This document shows, piece after piece, positions 1-7,200 of a stretch of DNA of 32,494 nucleotides; position 1 is the stretch's first letter, and every line of letters begins with the position of its first letter. The translations under genes were made by a program, and so were the position numbers. The notes beneath the pieces were generated by a model, which saw only the letters and a program-made list of their open reading frames with translations, made no database searches and was not told the DNA's origin. Source of the stretch: an uncultured Clostridia bacterium (lineage in GTDB: Bacteria > Bacillota > Clostridia > Oscillospirales > Acutalibacteraceae); assembly GCA_947624865.1 (NCBI GenBank), contig CANQMH010000016.1:1-32494 (forward strand). The letters are read 5' to 3'.

Positions 1-41
1 AGGGGGCTTTTTGTGCTGTCCACACAATTTGGGGCACTCCA
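1..41 (-). mobile_element. Probable end of an IS3-family (IS150-like) insertion sequence, cut by the window edge
   Basis: Read on the minus strand, position 41 leftwards begins TGGAGTGCCCCAAATTGTG and continues TGGACAG. This resembles the terminal inverted repeats of IS150-type elements (TG...TGC.CCCAAA..GTTGGACAG, recalled from family knowledge). If right, the element body lies to the left of the window. Immediately outside it, 43-49 and 53-59 form a perfect 7-bp inverted repeat (ACATTGT/ACAATGT). No transposase is visible, so this is a tentative call. The remaining bases to 122 are AT-rich downstream sequence of metK without a clear terminator. Confidence 0.35.
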
Positions 42-122
42 AACATTGTATCACAATGTCTAACAGGAGGGGTGCATATCATAACTGTCGGCTTTGATTA
101 TTATTATTAAACTTATTTCAGT

Positions 123-1304
123 TTATGCCAAAGCTTTTCTGAGTTCGTCGGTTTTATCGGTAATTTCCCAGCGTACTCCGAGTTCTTCTCTTCCCATATG
201 TCCGTAAGCCGCAAGAGGAAGGTACTTTGTTTCTCTGAGTCTCAACTGCTCAATTATTGAATTGGGACGGCAGTCAAATACCTTTTCAACAGCTTTTGAC
301 AGCAGTTCGTTAGTATATTTTGAAGTACCGAAAGCGTCAACCATAATTGACACGGGATTAGCAACTCCTATTGCATACGCAAGCTGAACTTCGCATTTTT
401 TTGCAAGACCTGCGGCAACAATATTTTTAGCAATATAGCGGCTGTAGTAGGCGGCGCTGCGGTCAACCTTTGTTGGGTCTTTTCCGCTGAATGCTCCGCC
501 GCCGTGACGTGAAAATCCGCCGTATGTATCAACAATAATCTTTCTTCCCGTAAGACCTGAATCACCCACAGGACCTCCGATTACAAATCTGCCTGTAGGA
601 TTTACAAAAATCTTTGTGTTTTCATCAAAAAGTTCGCTTGGAATAACAGGCTTAATTACGTATTCAATCAAATCATTTCTGATTTGTTCAAGTGTTGCTT
701 CTTCATCGTGCTGAGTAGAAACAACAACCGTATCAACACGCACGGCTTTTTCATCGTCATATTCAACGGTTACCTGAGTTTTGCCGTCGGGACGGAGGTA
801 TGGAAGTGTTCCGTCCTTTCTTACCTTTGTAAGCTGTTTTGCAAGCTTGTGTGCAAGAGAAACGGGCAGAGGCATAAGTTCAGGCGTTTCATCGCACGCA
901 TATCCGAACATCATTCCCTGGTCGCCGGCGCCAATCTGATTGTTGACATCTTTTTCACCGTCTTTAAGCTCGTAGCTTTCATTAACGCCCATTGCAATGT
1001 CGGGTGACTGAGCGTCAATTGATGTTAGTACAGCGCAGGTGTTTCCGTCAAATCCGCACTTGGGGTCATTGTAACCAATGTCGTTGATAACTTTTCTTGC
1101 GATTCCGGCAATATCAACATAACATTCGGTCGAAATTTCACCCATAACGTGAACAACGCCTGTTGTCGCAGTAACCTCGCAGGCAACGTGAGCGTTTTTA
1201 TCCTTTTCTAAAATGCTGTCAAGAACAGCGTCTGAAATCTGGTCACACACCTTGTCGGGATGTCCTTCGGTAACTGACTCAGATGTAAATAAATGCTTTG
1301 CCAT
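123..1304 (-). CDS. metK: S-adenosylmethionine synthetase (methionine adenosyltransferase)
   Basis: Makes S-adenosylmethionine from methionine and ATP in the cytoplasm, releasing phosphate and pyrophosphate. The 393-residue product has the normal family length. It begins [22 protein letters not shown], which carries the ATP-binding GHPDK, and contains [15 protein letters not shown] (near residues 125-140), the family signature loop, and [19 protein letters not shown] (residues 267-285), the second signature. The ATG follows an AAGGAG-type site (minus strand, about 1310-1316). The gene stands alone behind a long leader (1305-1585) holding a SAM-I riboswitch and two terminator hairpins, so it is under feedback control by its own product. 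No truncation or missing motif is seen. Confidence 0.98.
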   Translation of the reverse strand: MAKHLFTSESVTEGHPDKVCDQISDAVLDSILEKDKNAHVACEVTATTGVVHVMGEISTECYVDIAGIARKVINDIGYNDPKCGFDGNTCAVLTSIDAQSPDIAMGVNESYELKDGEKDVNNQIGAGDQGMMFGYACDETPELMPLPVSLAHKLAKQLTKVRKDGTLPYLRPDGKTQVTVEYDDEKAVRVDTVVVSTQHDEEATLEQIRNDLIEYVIKPVIPSELFDENTKIFVNPTGRFVIGGPVGDSGLTGRKIIVDTYGGFSRHGGGAFSGKDPTKVDRSAAYYSRYIAKNIVAAGLAKKCEVQLAYAIGVANPVSIMVDAFGTSKYTNELLSKAVEKVFDCRPNSIIEQLRLRETKYLPLAAYGHMGREELGVRWEITDKTDELRKALA

Positions 1305-1340
1305 TATAAAAACTCCTTACATAACATAAATTATCACTAT

Positions 1341-1363
1341 AAAAAAGCGACGTGACGTCGCCC
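1341..1363 (-). terminator. Second intrinsic terminator in the metK leader
   Basis: On the minus strand GCGACG-TCA-CGTCGC (1361-1347) is a perfect six-pair hairpin followed by six T residues (1346-1341), about 40 bases before the metK start. It lies downstream of the riboswitch's own terminator and coincides with one copy of the 30-bp dispersed repeat. Whether it terminates in vivo is inferred from shape alone; no alternative pairing partner was found. Confidence 0.6.
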
Positions 1364-1376
1364 ACAATTCGAGCAG
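1347..1376 (-). repeat. 30-bp dispersed repeat, copy A
   Basis: Minus-strand unit starting CTGCTCGAATTGTG and ending in an inverted repeat (GCGACG...CGTCGC). The same unit occurs three times in tandem at 11247-11336 and once at 16520-16549. The first half is conserved in sequence, while the second half varies but keeps pairing in most copies. Confidence 0.75.
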
Positions 1377-1438
1377 ACAGGTCCGACAAATTATATGCAT
1401 TCTTTGACCGAGCATCACCGTGCAATTTACTATACACT

Positions 1439-1469
1439 AAAAAATCAGCGCCTTTCAACCGAAAGGCGC
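1439..1469 (-). terminator. Riboswitch-controlled intrinsic terminator of metK
   Basis: On the minus strand GCGCCTTTC-GGTT-GAAAGGCGC (1469-1448) forms a nine-pair hairpin followed by GATTTTTT. Bases 1465-1458 (CTTTCGGT) can pair instead with ACCGAAAG at 1489-1482 in the 3' part of the aptamer. That is the antiterminator/terminator switch typical of S-box leaders: bound SAM frees the terminator and turns metK off. Confidence 0.9.
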
Positions 1470-1476
1470 ATATTTA

Positions 1477-1568
1477 CTCATCTTTCGGTAAAACCGCAGG
1501 ATTTAGCACCTTGCAAATGCAGGTTGCCGGACGTCACAGGGCCTGTCCCCTCAGTCGCTCTTGATAAG
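1477..1568 (-). promoter_or_regulatory. SAM-I (S-box) riboswitch aptamer upstream of metK
   Basis: Read on the minus strand it starts CTTATCAAGAGCGACTGAGG, continues GGACAGGCCCTGTGA, CCGGCAACCTGC and AAGGTGCTAAATCCTGC, and ends AAGATGAG. These are the conserved S-box segments in the right order. P1 is CTTATC (1568-1563) with GATGAG (1482-1477). The 3' side overlaps the antiterminator strand. The variant GACGTCCGGCAACC replaces the more usual GAAACCCGGCAACC. It precedes metK, the SAM-making enzyme, which fits the known logic of the class. Confidence 0.96.
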
Positions 1569-1590
1569 ATTAATATTATATTTTAGACTA

Positions 1591-1619
1591 ATTATATATC
1601 ACAATAATTAAAAATACAA
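1591..1619 (-). promoter_or_regulatory. Promoter of the metK leader
   Basis: On the minus strand -35 TTGTAT (1619-1614), a 17-bp spacer and -10 TATAAT (1596-1591) place the transcript start near 1584, about 15 bases before the riboswitch P1 stem. Confidence 0.65.
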
Positions 1620-1711
1620 TAGAAAAACATAATATTTTAAAAATTCAAACATATTAATAGTAAAAAAGCATGAAACATATAATAATTTGTGTGTTTTTAT
1701 TATCCTATAGT

Positions 1712-1740
1712 TTGCAAAACAAGTTGATAGGTGATAAAAT
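1712..1740 (+). promoter_or_regulatory. Candidate promoter of the cupin gene
   Basis: -35 TTGCAA (1712-1717), a 17-bp spacer and -10 TAAAAT (1735-1740) lie in the AT-rich divergent region, about 95 bases before the start codon. Confidence 0.45.
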
Positions 1741-1835
1741 TATATAAGAAAACAAGATTATGCCACAGAAAGTTTTATGAATATTATTATCAGATTAATA
1801 AAATATATTTATAATTAATTTTAGGAGAATTAAAA

Positions 1836-2165
1836 ATGGTTATTGATTTAAAAAATGAAAATGCAACAGTTATACCGAATTTTAAGGGCGGAGAAAAATG
1901 CATCTCTGCAAAAATGCATTTCGACGGCAAAAACAGAATACTTCACGGAGTTCTTGAAAGCGGTGCAACAATTGGGCTTCATACTCACGAAACAAACAGT
2001 GAGATTATTTATTTTCTAAGCGGAAAAGGTAAAGTTCTATATGACGGAGAGTATGAAAATGTTGAAGAGGGAATGTGCCATTACTGCCCAAAGGGACACA
2101 CCCACAGTCTTATAAACGACAGCGACAGCGACCTTGTTTTCTTTGCGGTTGTGCCCGAACAGTAA
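1836..2165 (+). CDS. Small single-domain cupin protein
   Basis: A 109-residue protein that is essentially one beta-barrel cupin domain. Cupin motif 1 is seen as GATIGLHTHETNSEIIYFLS (residues about 43-62), with the HxH and glutamate metal ligands. Motif 2 is CPKGHTHSLIN (about residues 88-98), with the PxGxxH core. Such proteins bind a divalent metal and may be sugar-related isomerases, small dioxygenases or binding proteins; the sequence does not say which. The start is supported by TTAGGAGA ending about 8 bases before ATG. It is transcribed away from metK and followed after about 40 bases by a separate promoter, so it is probably monocistronic. The product has no signal peptide and is probably cytoplasmic. 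Confidence 0.85.
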   Translation: MVIDLKNENATVIPNFKGGEKCISAKMHFDGKNRILHGVLESGATIGLHTHETNSEIIYFLSGKGKVLYDGEYENVEEGMCHYCPKGHTHSLINDSDSDLVFFAVVPEQ

Positions 2166-2202
2166 TACTTTTTACTTTTCTCTGAATGGAAGAAAAATAC
2201 AC

Positions 2203-2231
2203 TTGATTTTAAATCTTTGTTATGATATACT
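2203..2231 (+). promoter_or_regulatory. Promoter of the small basic protein gene
   Basis: -35 TTGATT (2203-2208), a 17-bp spacer and -10 TATACT (2226-2231) lie about 30 bases before the ATG at 2263, leaving a short leader that contains the GGAGG ribosome site. Confidence 0.6.
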
Positions 2232-2262
2232 TCTTTTTCAAACACAATGGAGGTGTATTGTA

Positions 2263-2457
2263 ATGGAGAAATTTATACCGTATGAAAAGCTCTCAAAATC
2301 AAAGAAGAAAGAGCTTGACCGTAAAAAACGCGTAACGTGGGGAACGCTCAATCCCGTAACACGCAAAACCAAAAATAAAAAAGCATACAACAGAAAGAAA
2401 TCCCAAAGATATGACGATTATTCGGATAACTTTGGGATTTTAATTTTTGCATATTAA
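2263..2457 (+). CDS. Small basic conserved protein (64 residues), function unknown
   Basis: The ATG at 2263 follows GGAGG (2249-2253) at good spacing. The product begins MEKFIPYEKLSKSKKKELD and has a lysine/arginine-rich middle with TWGTLNPVTRK and NKKAYNRKK (residues about 25-46). I recognise this as a short protein type widespread in Firmicutes but with no established function that I know of. The charge pattern suggests RNA or ribosome contact, which is inference only. The last 20 codons overlap an inverted repeat with a T-rich tail that looks like the gene's own terminator. A longer reading from 2134 overlaps the cupin gene and has no ribosome site. Confidence 0.75.
   Translation: MEKFIPYEKLSKSKKKELDRKKRVTWGTLNPVTRKTKNKKAYNRKKSQRYDDYSDNFGILIFAY
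2398..2447 (+). terminator. Terminator-like hairpin overlapping the end of the small basic gene
   Basis: AAATCCCAAAG (2398-2408) and CTTTGGGATTT (2430-2440) are perfect 11-base complements with a 21-base loop, followed by TAATTTTTG. The stop codon lies after it at 2455-2457, so the hairpin is encoded inside the reading frame. Confidence 0.55.
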
Positions 2458-2493
2458 GCAGATACCGAGTAAAAATAATTATGAGGTGATTTT

Positions 2494-2691
2494 ATGGATT
2501 TCTCAAGCAAGGACGACAGAAAGCTTCCTCTCGGATTCGGAATGGCTTTGGCGCAAAACACATCGGCAATGAAGGTGTTTGCAACCCTAAGTGAAAACCA
2601 ACAGCAGCGCTGCATAGAAAGAGCGCGTATGGTAAACTCAAAGGATGAAATGGAAAAGCTTGTCGATGACATTGAAAAAACTATACTTTAA
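2494..2691 (+). CDS. Small conserved hypothetical protein (65 residues)
   Basis: Starts with ATG preceded by ATGAGGTGAT. The product contains KLPLGFGMALAQNTSAMKVF and a C-terminal amphipathic helix (SKDEMEKLVDDIEKTIL). Small proteins with LP.GFGMAL.N..AM..F and a final helix occur in many Clostridia, from memory, without a known role. It lies 36 bases after the previous small gene, and a terminator follows at once. It is probably cytoplasmic; no metal or catalytic motif is visible. Confidence 0.7.
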   Translation: MDFSSKDDRKLPLGFGMALAQNTSAMKVFATLSENQQQRCIERARMVNSKDEMEKLVDDIEKTIL

Positions 2692-2696
2692 ATAAA

Positions 2697-2735
2697 ATGA
2701 GGTTGTTCAAAATGCGAACAGCCTCATAATCTTTC
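2697..2735 (+). terminator. Intrinsic terminator after the 65-residue protein gene
   Basis: TGAGGTTGTTC and GAACAGCCTCA form an 11-pair stem with one G-U pair and a 7-base loop (about 2698-2727), followed by TAATCTTTC. The tail is only moderately T-rich. Confidence 0.6.
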
Positions 2736-2926
2736 TATATTATTATAAACATAATATACTTTAATATTCCAAAATCCCATAAGAATTCAAAATAGTGAAA
2801 AAGCCATATTGAATGAAAATGTTTTATATTTTTATCACATAAATTAAAGAAATTATCAGAAAATCCTGAATATTTTTCCGTTAAATTCAGATAAATAATA
2901 TATAAATCTGAAAGGAGATTATTTCT

Positions 2927-3592
2927 ATGTTTAAACACGAAAAAATGTTATTTCATCCGGTAGAAGTTGAAAAAGCGAATCCGCAGTATGCGGCGCTTTT
3001 GCAGGAACAGCTCGGCGGCGCAAACGGCGAGCTTAAAGCGGCTTTGCAGTATATGTCACAGAGCTTCAGAATAAAAGACCCTGAAATCAAAGACTTATTT
3101 CTTGACATTGCGGCTGAAGAACTTGGTCATATGGAAATGGTTGCACAGACAATCAATTTGCTCAATGGTCACGATGTTGACTACACAACAATTGACGCAG
3201 GCGAAATACAAACTCATGTATTGCTTGGACTTAATCCCGGACTTATAAATGCGTCGGGATATTCATGGACCGGCGACTACGTAACTGTTACAGGCGACTT
3301 GTGTGCGGATTTGCTTTCAAACATTGCCTCCGAGCAAAGAGCAAAGGTCGTTTATGAGTATCTTTACAGACAGATAGATGATAAAAAGGTTCGGGAAACA
3401 ATTGATTTCCTCTTGAACAGGGAAGAGGCTCACAATGCTATGTTCAGAGAGGCTTTTAACAAGGTTCAGGACACAGGCTCAAACAGAGATTTCGGCACTA
3501 CCAAAGCGGCAAAAATGTACTTCAGTATGTCAGAGCCGTCACCGGACAGCAATTTTAAAAATACAGACGTCAAAGCTCCCGCTTTTAAGTAA
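2927..3592 (+). CDS. Manganese catalase / CotJC-like di-manganese protein
   Basis: A ferritin-like four-helix protein of 221 residues. The di-manganese ligand set of known manganese catalases can be placed one to one: E35 (GGANGELKAA), E65 and H68 (AAEELGHME), E136 (ASEQRAK) and H169 (REEAHN), with E166 as the second-shell acid. The spacing E136-H169 equals that of the Lactobacillus enzyme. It probably breaks down hydrogen peroxide. Homologues of this size include the spore-coat protein CotJC, and a sigma-K gene lies in the same window, so a spore or sporulation role is possible; cotJA/cotJB partners are absent. An AAAGGAG site precedes the ATG by about 9 bases, and a 7-bp inverted repeat (2886-2892/2906-2912) lies just upstream of it. 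It is followed by an intrinsic terminator at 3700. Confidence 0.88.
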   Translation: MFKHEKMLFHPVEVEKANPQYAALLQEQLGGANGELKAALQYMSQSFRIKDPEIKDLFLDIAAEELGHMEMVAQTINLLNGHDVDYTTIDAGEIQTHVLLGLNPGLINASGYSWTGDYVTVTGDLCADLLSNIASEQRAKVVYEYLYRQIDDKKVRETIDFLLNREEAHNAMFREAFNKVQDTGSNRDFGTTKAAKMYFSMSEPSPDSNFKNTDVKAPAFK

Positions 3593-3699
3593 ATCAAAGA
3601 CGGCAATTTCTTGATGTTTACAACTAAATATTTTCCGTATTCTTTTATTACAGCGCGGCAATTATTTACACACCTGTTTTATTATTAATATTATCAATA

Positions 3700-3734
3700 A
3701 AGCATCAAACCCGGTTTGATGCTTTTATTTTTTG
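3700..3734 (+). terminator. Intrinsic terminator after the manganese-catalase-like gene
   Basis: AAGCATCAAA (3700-3709) pairs with TTTGATGCTT (3715-3724) around a CCCGG loop, followed by TTATTTTTT. It lies about 105 bases beyond the stop codon. Confidence 0.88.
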
Positions 3735-3750
3735 CAAAAACGGCATAAAG

Positions 3751-3834
3751 ATTGGCATATTTACGCGGTTTATAAAATTTCAACATTAGCTCCAAAACCG
3801 CGTACCGAGGGTTCTATTCCTACTGCCCCAACCA
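3751..3834 (+). pseudogene. Degenerate tRNA-Trp(CCA)-like sequence, 3' half best preserved
   Basis: From 3790 the sequence reads as the 3' half of a tRNA. CTCCAAA is a tryptophan (CCA) anticodon loop, then ACCGC, a 5-base variable region, GAGGG-TTCTATT-CCTAC as T-arm, TGCCCCA as acceptor strand (3824-3830), A73 and an encoded CCA (3832-3834). The bases GGGTTC.ATTCCTACTGCCCC match the Bacillus tRNA-Trp 3' end as I recall it. The 5' half is poor: ATTGGCA TA at 3751-3759 pairs at only four of seven acceptor positions, the anticodon stem is broken, the region is about 8 bases too long, and T57 replaces a purine. I read it as a tRNA remnant. A 9-bp inverted repeat, ACGCGGTTT/AAACCGCGT (3763-3771/3795-3803), also runs through it. 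Confidence 0.55.
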
Positions 3835-4104
3835 TTCGGCAGCCTAAACAGCAGTAAATCCATCTTTCAACAAGTTACTTGCTCTGTAAAAAACATCAAT
3901 TTAAAATTTTATAAAAATAACAAATCCATCAATATAATGTGCCTCTCATCAGATTGTTGTTGTTTATAAATCTCGTAAAAATACTGTGTTTTTAGGATAA
4001 AAAGTAAAAAACAACAAAAATACATGAATATTTGACTTTTTACTATATTGGTTAAATTATATAATAAATATGACAGATAAAACGCTGGTTTTGAAATTTA
4101 TACT

Positions 4105-4222
4105 AAACGCCAATTAAAAATGAGTCTCTTTTAGGCGTATTTTGTTCCAGCCCTCCTGCGCTATGGAACTCATCAGACACAAAATCTGCTCTGAAATCTT
4201 ATCTCATTTTAAACTGGTGTTT
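4105..4222. mobile_element. MITE-like element with 20-bp imperfect terminal inverted repeats
   Basis: The 20 bases at 4105-4124 and 4203-4222 pair at 18 of 20 positions (one of them G-U). Inside, ATTTTGT...ACAAAAT and GTTCCA...TGGAAC form further nested inverted repeats around a GC-richer loop. The whole 118-bp unit could fold as one long hairpin. It ends 23 bases before the dockerin gene start, so it sits in that gene's leader or promoter. No coding capacity: the longest reverse reading has no start codon. Confidence 0.5.
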
Positions 4223-4245
4223 AAAATAACTAAAGGAGAGAAGAA

Positions 4246-7200
4246 ATGAAAATTTATTCCAAATTCAGAAAACAATTTATAAGTATAATGCTTTGCCTTT
4301 CAATAGTTGCATCAACATTTTTGATGTCAATAGGCTCGGCATATGCACTCATCACTGAAGACAGCATTTCCTATAACTTTACAGGCAGCGACGCCAATAC
4401 AGCAGGATATGCAGAGGGAACCGTTACCCTTGCCTCAGCAGAGGGCGGTACATATTATTTGTATTGGGCGGACAAAAACGGAAAACCACTTGAAGGTTAT
4501 TATGAGATAACTTCTATGACATTATCCGAAAACGAAACCGGAGATTTTGAATTCGGATATCACACGGCGATACCTGCGGACGCAGAAAAAATAATTGCCG
4601 TAAAATCAGGGTCATCATCGGAGGCTTGTGCAGTATATAATCTTCCCGATGAAAAAGTACTACCCTACAGTTCAGGTGAAACACTGTATACATTTAATTC
4701 ATATTCCGATATTCACATAGACCAGGACAACTTTTATGAAAATGCAGAAGAAAACTGGGCTTCTGCACTTAAATTTGCAGTAAATAAAAACACCGATTTC
4801 ATCGTATCCTCCGGAGACAGTATTACAAATGCTTCATCTCCGAAAAAAGAATGGGATACATATGAAAAGATTCTGGCAAATTCGGGTTATCTTAATCCGA
4901 TATACGAATCAAACGGAAATCATGATTTAAGAACAGGGGCTTCGACCGGAACAAAAGCATTTGTAAAAGCCAGCGGAACAGACAATACTATCGAAAATTA
5001 TGACGCTAACAAGCCCTATTACAGTGTTACGGAAAAAACCACCGGCGACCTTTTCATATTTATGGCGCTTGAATATGTTTACAATCCAAGCTATGGAGAT
5101 GAATTTTCCGACGAACAGCTCGCATGGGTTCAAAAACTTCTTGAAGAAAACTACGGAAAAGGCATTAATATTTATCTTGTCGAGCATTCTCACATACAGG
5201 GCTACGGTGCAGGAGATAATACTAAAAATCCCTACTATAAAGCAGGTCTTTCAACCCAGTATATGTCAACAGTGAAATTCAAATCCCTGCTGCAAAAATA
5301 TCCTGATATTATCTGGATATCAGGTCATACCCATGAGGACTACAATATGGGATATAACTATTCCAACGAAAACGGCAAGGCTTGCAATATGATTCACAAC
5401 TCTTCCGTTGCAGGTCCTACACATCAAAGTACAGAATCACATTCACTTGATTATACTTTTTATAAAGGCTTATCGCAGGGCTATTATGTTGCCGTATATG
5501 ATGACAGCGTAATTTTCTACGGTGCAAATGTTTGTGACGAAAAAATTTATCCTGCTTATTCATACATTATGAACGGAAGCAGACAGTCCGATGAGGATGC
5601 TACCAACCCCACAGATCCTCTTGAAACAACGCCTCCAACAGCCGCAACAGGTTCAACTCTGGGTGATGATGCAGAAACCACCAATTACTATTTTGTAAAC
5701 ACCCTGAAATGGCAATTTGTAAACTGTTATGCTTGGAGCGACAGTGATAAAAACACCTGCATTTGGCCGGGTTATGGGTGTACATATTTTGCAACCGATG
5801 AATACGGAAACGATATTTATTATGTAAAAGTTCCTTCATCATTAGATAAGATTATTTTCAATAATGCAGGAAACGGAAAGCAGACTGTTGATATTGAATT
5901 AGACGGTATCAATGACTGCTTTACACCTGACGGAACAACAACTTCCGATAAATACAATGTTAACCCATCCACATGGGAAGGATTCATTCCCACCGACCCT
6001 GTAGTATCAGATCCTCCTGAAACAAAATCGACAGAAGAAACCACACCTTCTGAAACAAAATCGACAGAAGAAACCACACCTTCTGAGACAGAATCGACAG
6101 AAGAAACCACATTTCCTGAAACAAAACCGACGGAAGAATCCACTCCTCCTTTAACAACTCCGACAGATGATTCAACATCTCCATCAACAGAACCCCTTCC
6201 TCTTCAACCCTTTGACATAGGAGATGTTAACGGTGATGCTGATATAACTATTGTAGATGCAACCTACATTAAAATGTATCTGGTGGATTTAATGTCGTTT
6301 AGTGAGGCCCAGAAAACAGCCGCAAACGTTGACGGTGATGCTGATATAACTATTATGGACGCAACATGTATTCAAAAGTATCTTGTGGAGTTAATAAAGA
6401 ATTTTCCTGCTTTGGAAAAAACAGATGAAGTAAATATTGCAAAGAATACAAATTTCTTAGCAGGAGTACAGACCTATTCACTTGATACATCCTTAGATAA
6501 TGCAAAAGAAGCTTTGTCTTACTATTATCAATTCAGCTCATATGACCAGTATCAGGCAATTAAAAAGCTTTATTACAATTATCTGTCACTTGATAATCCG
6601 TCTGAAGAAACAAAGAACAGTATATCTGCAGAGCTTGAAAATGCAATTAATGACCTTAAAACTATTGCAGACTATATAATGGCAAAGGATTTTTATAACG
6701 GTTACAATAAAGACCTTGTGCTTTATTTTGCAGCTCCGGATGAATGGCTCGACTTAAAATATACCGTTAAAGCAAACGTGTGCTTCGACTCAGCCGACAA
6801 CTCTTGGGGACAGCATAAGATGATACAAACCACAGATAATTATAACGGACTTACCGTATTCAGATACACATACTCTTCTATGGATTTTGTATCTGACAGT
6901 ATTGACACACTGCAGTTCCAAGCATATGAAGGTTCCGATTGGAAAGCACAATTTGTAGCGGAAAGCTCAAAAACATTGTGTGATTCCATCAACGGAAAGC
7001 TTTACGACAGCAAAACAGGTCAATGGGTAACCTATACTCCGTCAGAGGGAACAAAAGATGTGGTTGATCCTTTACCCAATGCAGACTACGCTCTCAATTA
7101 TTATTCAAACTCTCACAAATGGGATACTTTCGATACATTATTCACTCAACAGACTGACGGAATATACACACTTGACTTTACGGTTCCCGCCAATGAAGGT

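Noticed and set aside
4140..4201. Reverse-strand open reading with a protein-like peptide (SDEFHSAGGLEQNTPKR)
   Set aside because: No start codon, a stop directly before it, and it falls inside the inverted-repeat element, so it is taken as repeat DNA.
5820..6187. Two long minus-strand reading frames opposite the dockerin protein linker
   Set aside because: They arise from the 33-bp tandem repeats, give repetitive low-complexity peptides (VVSSVDFVSEG repeats) and have no ribosome site or family match.
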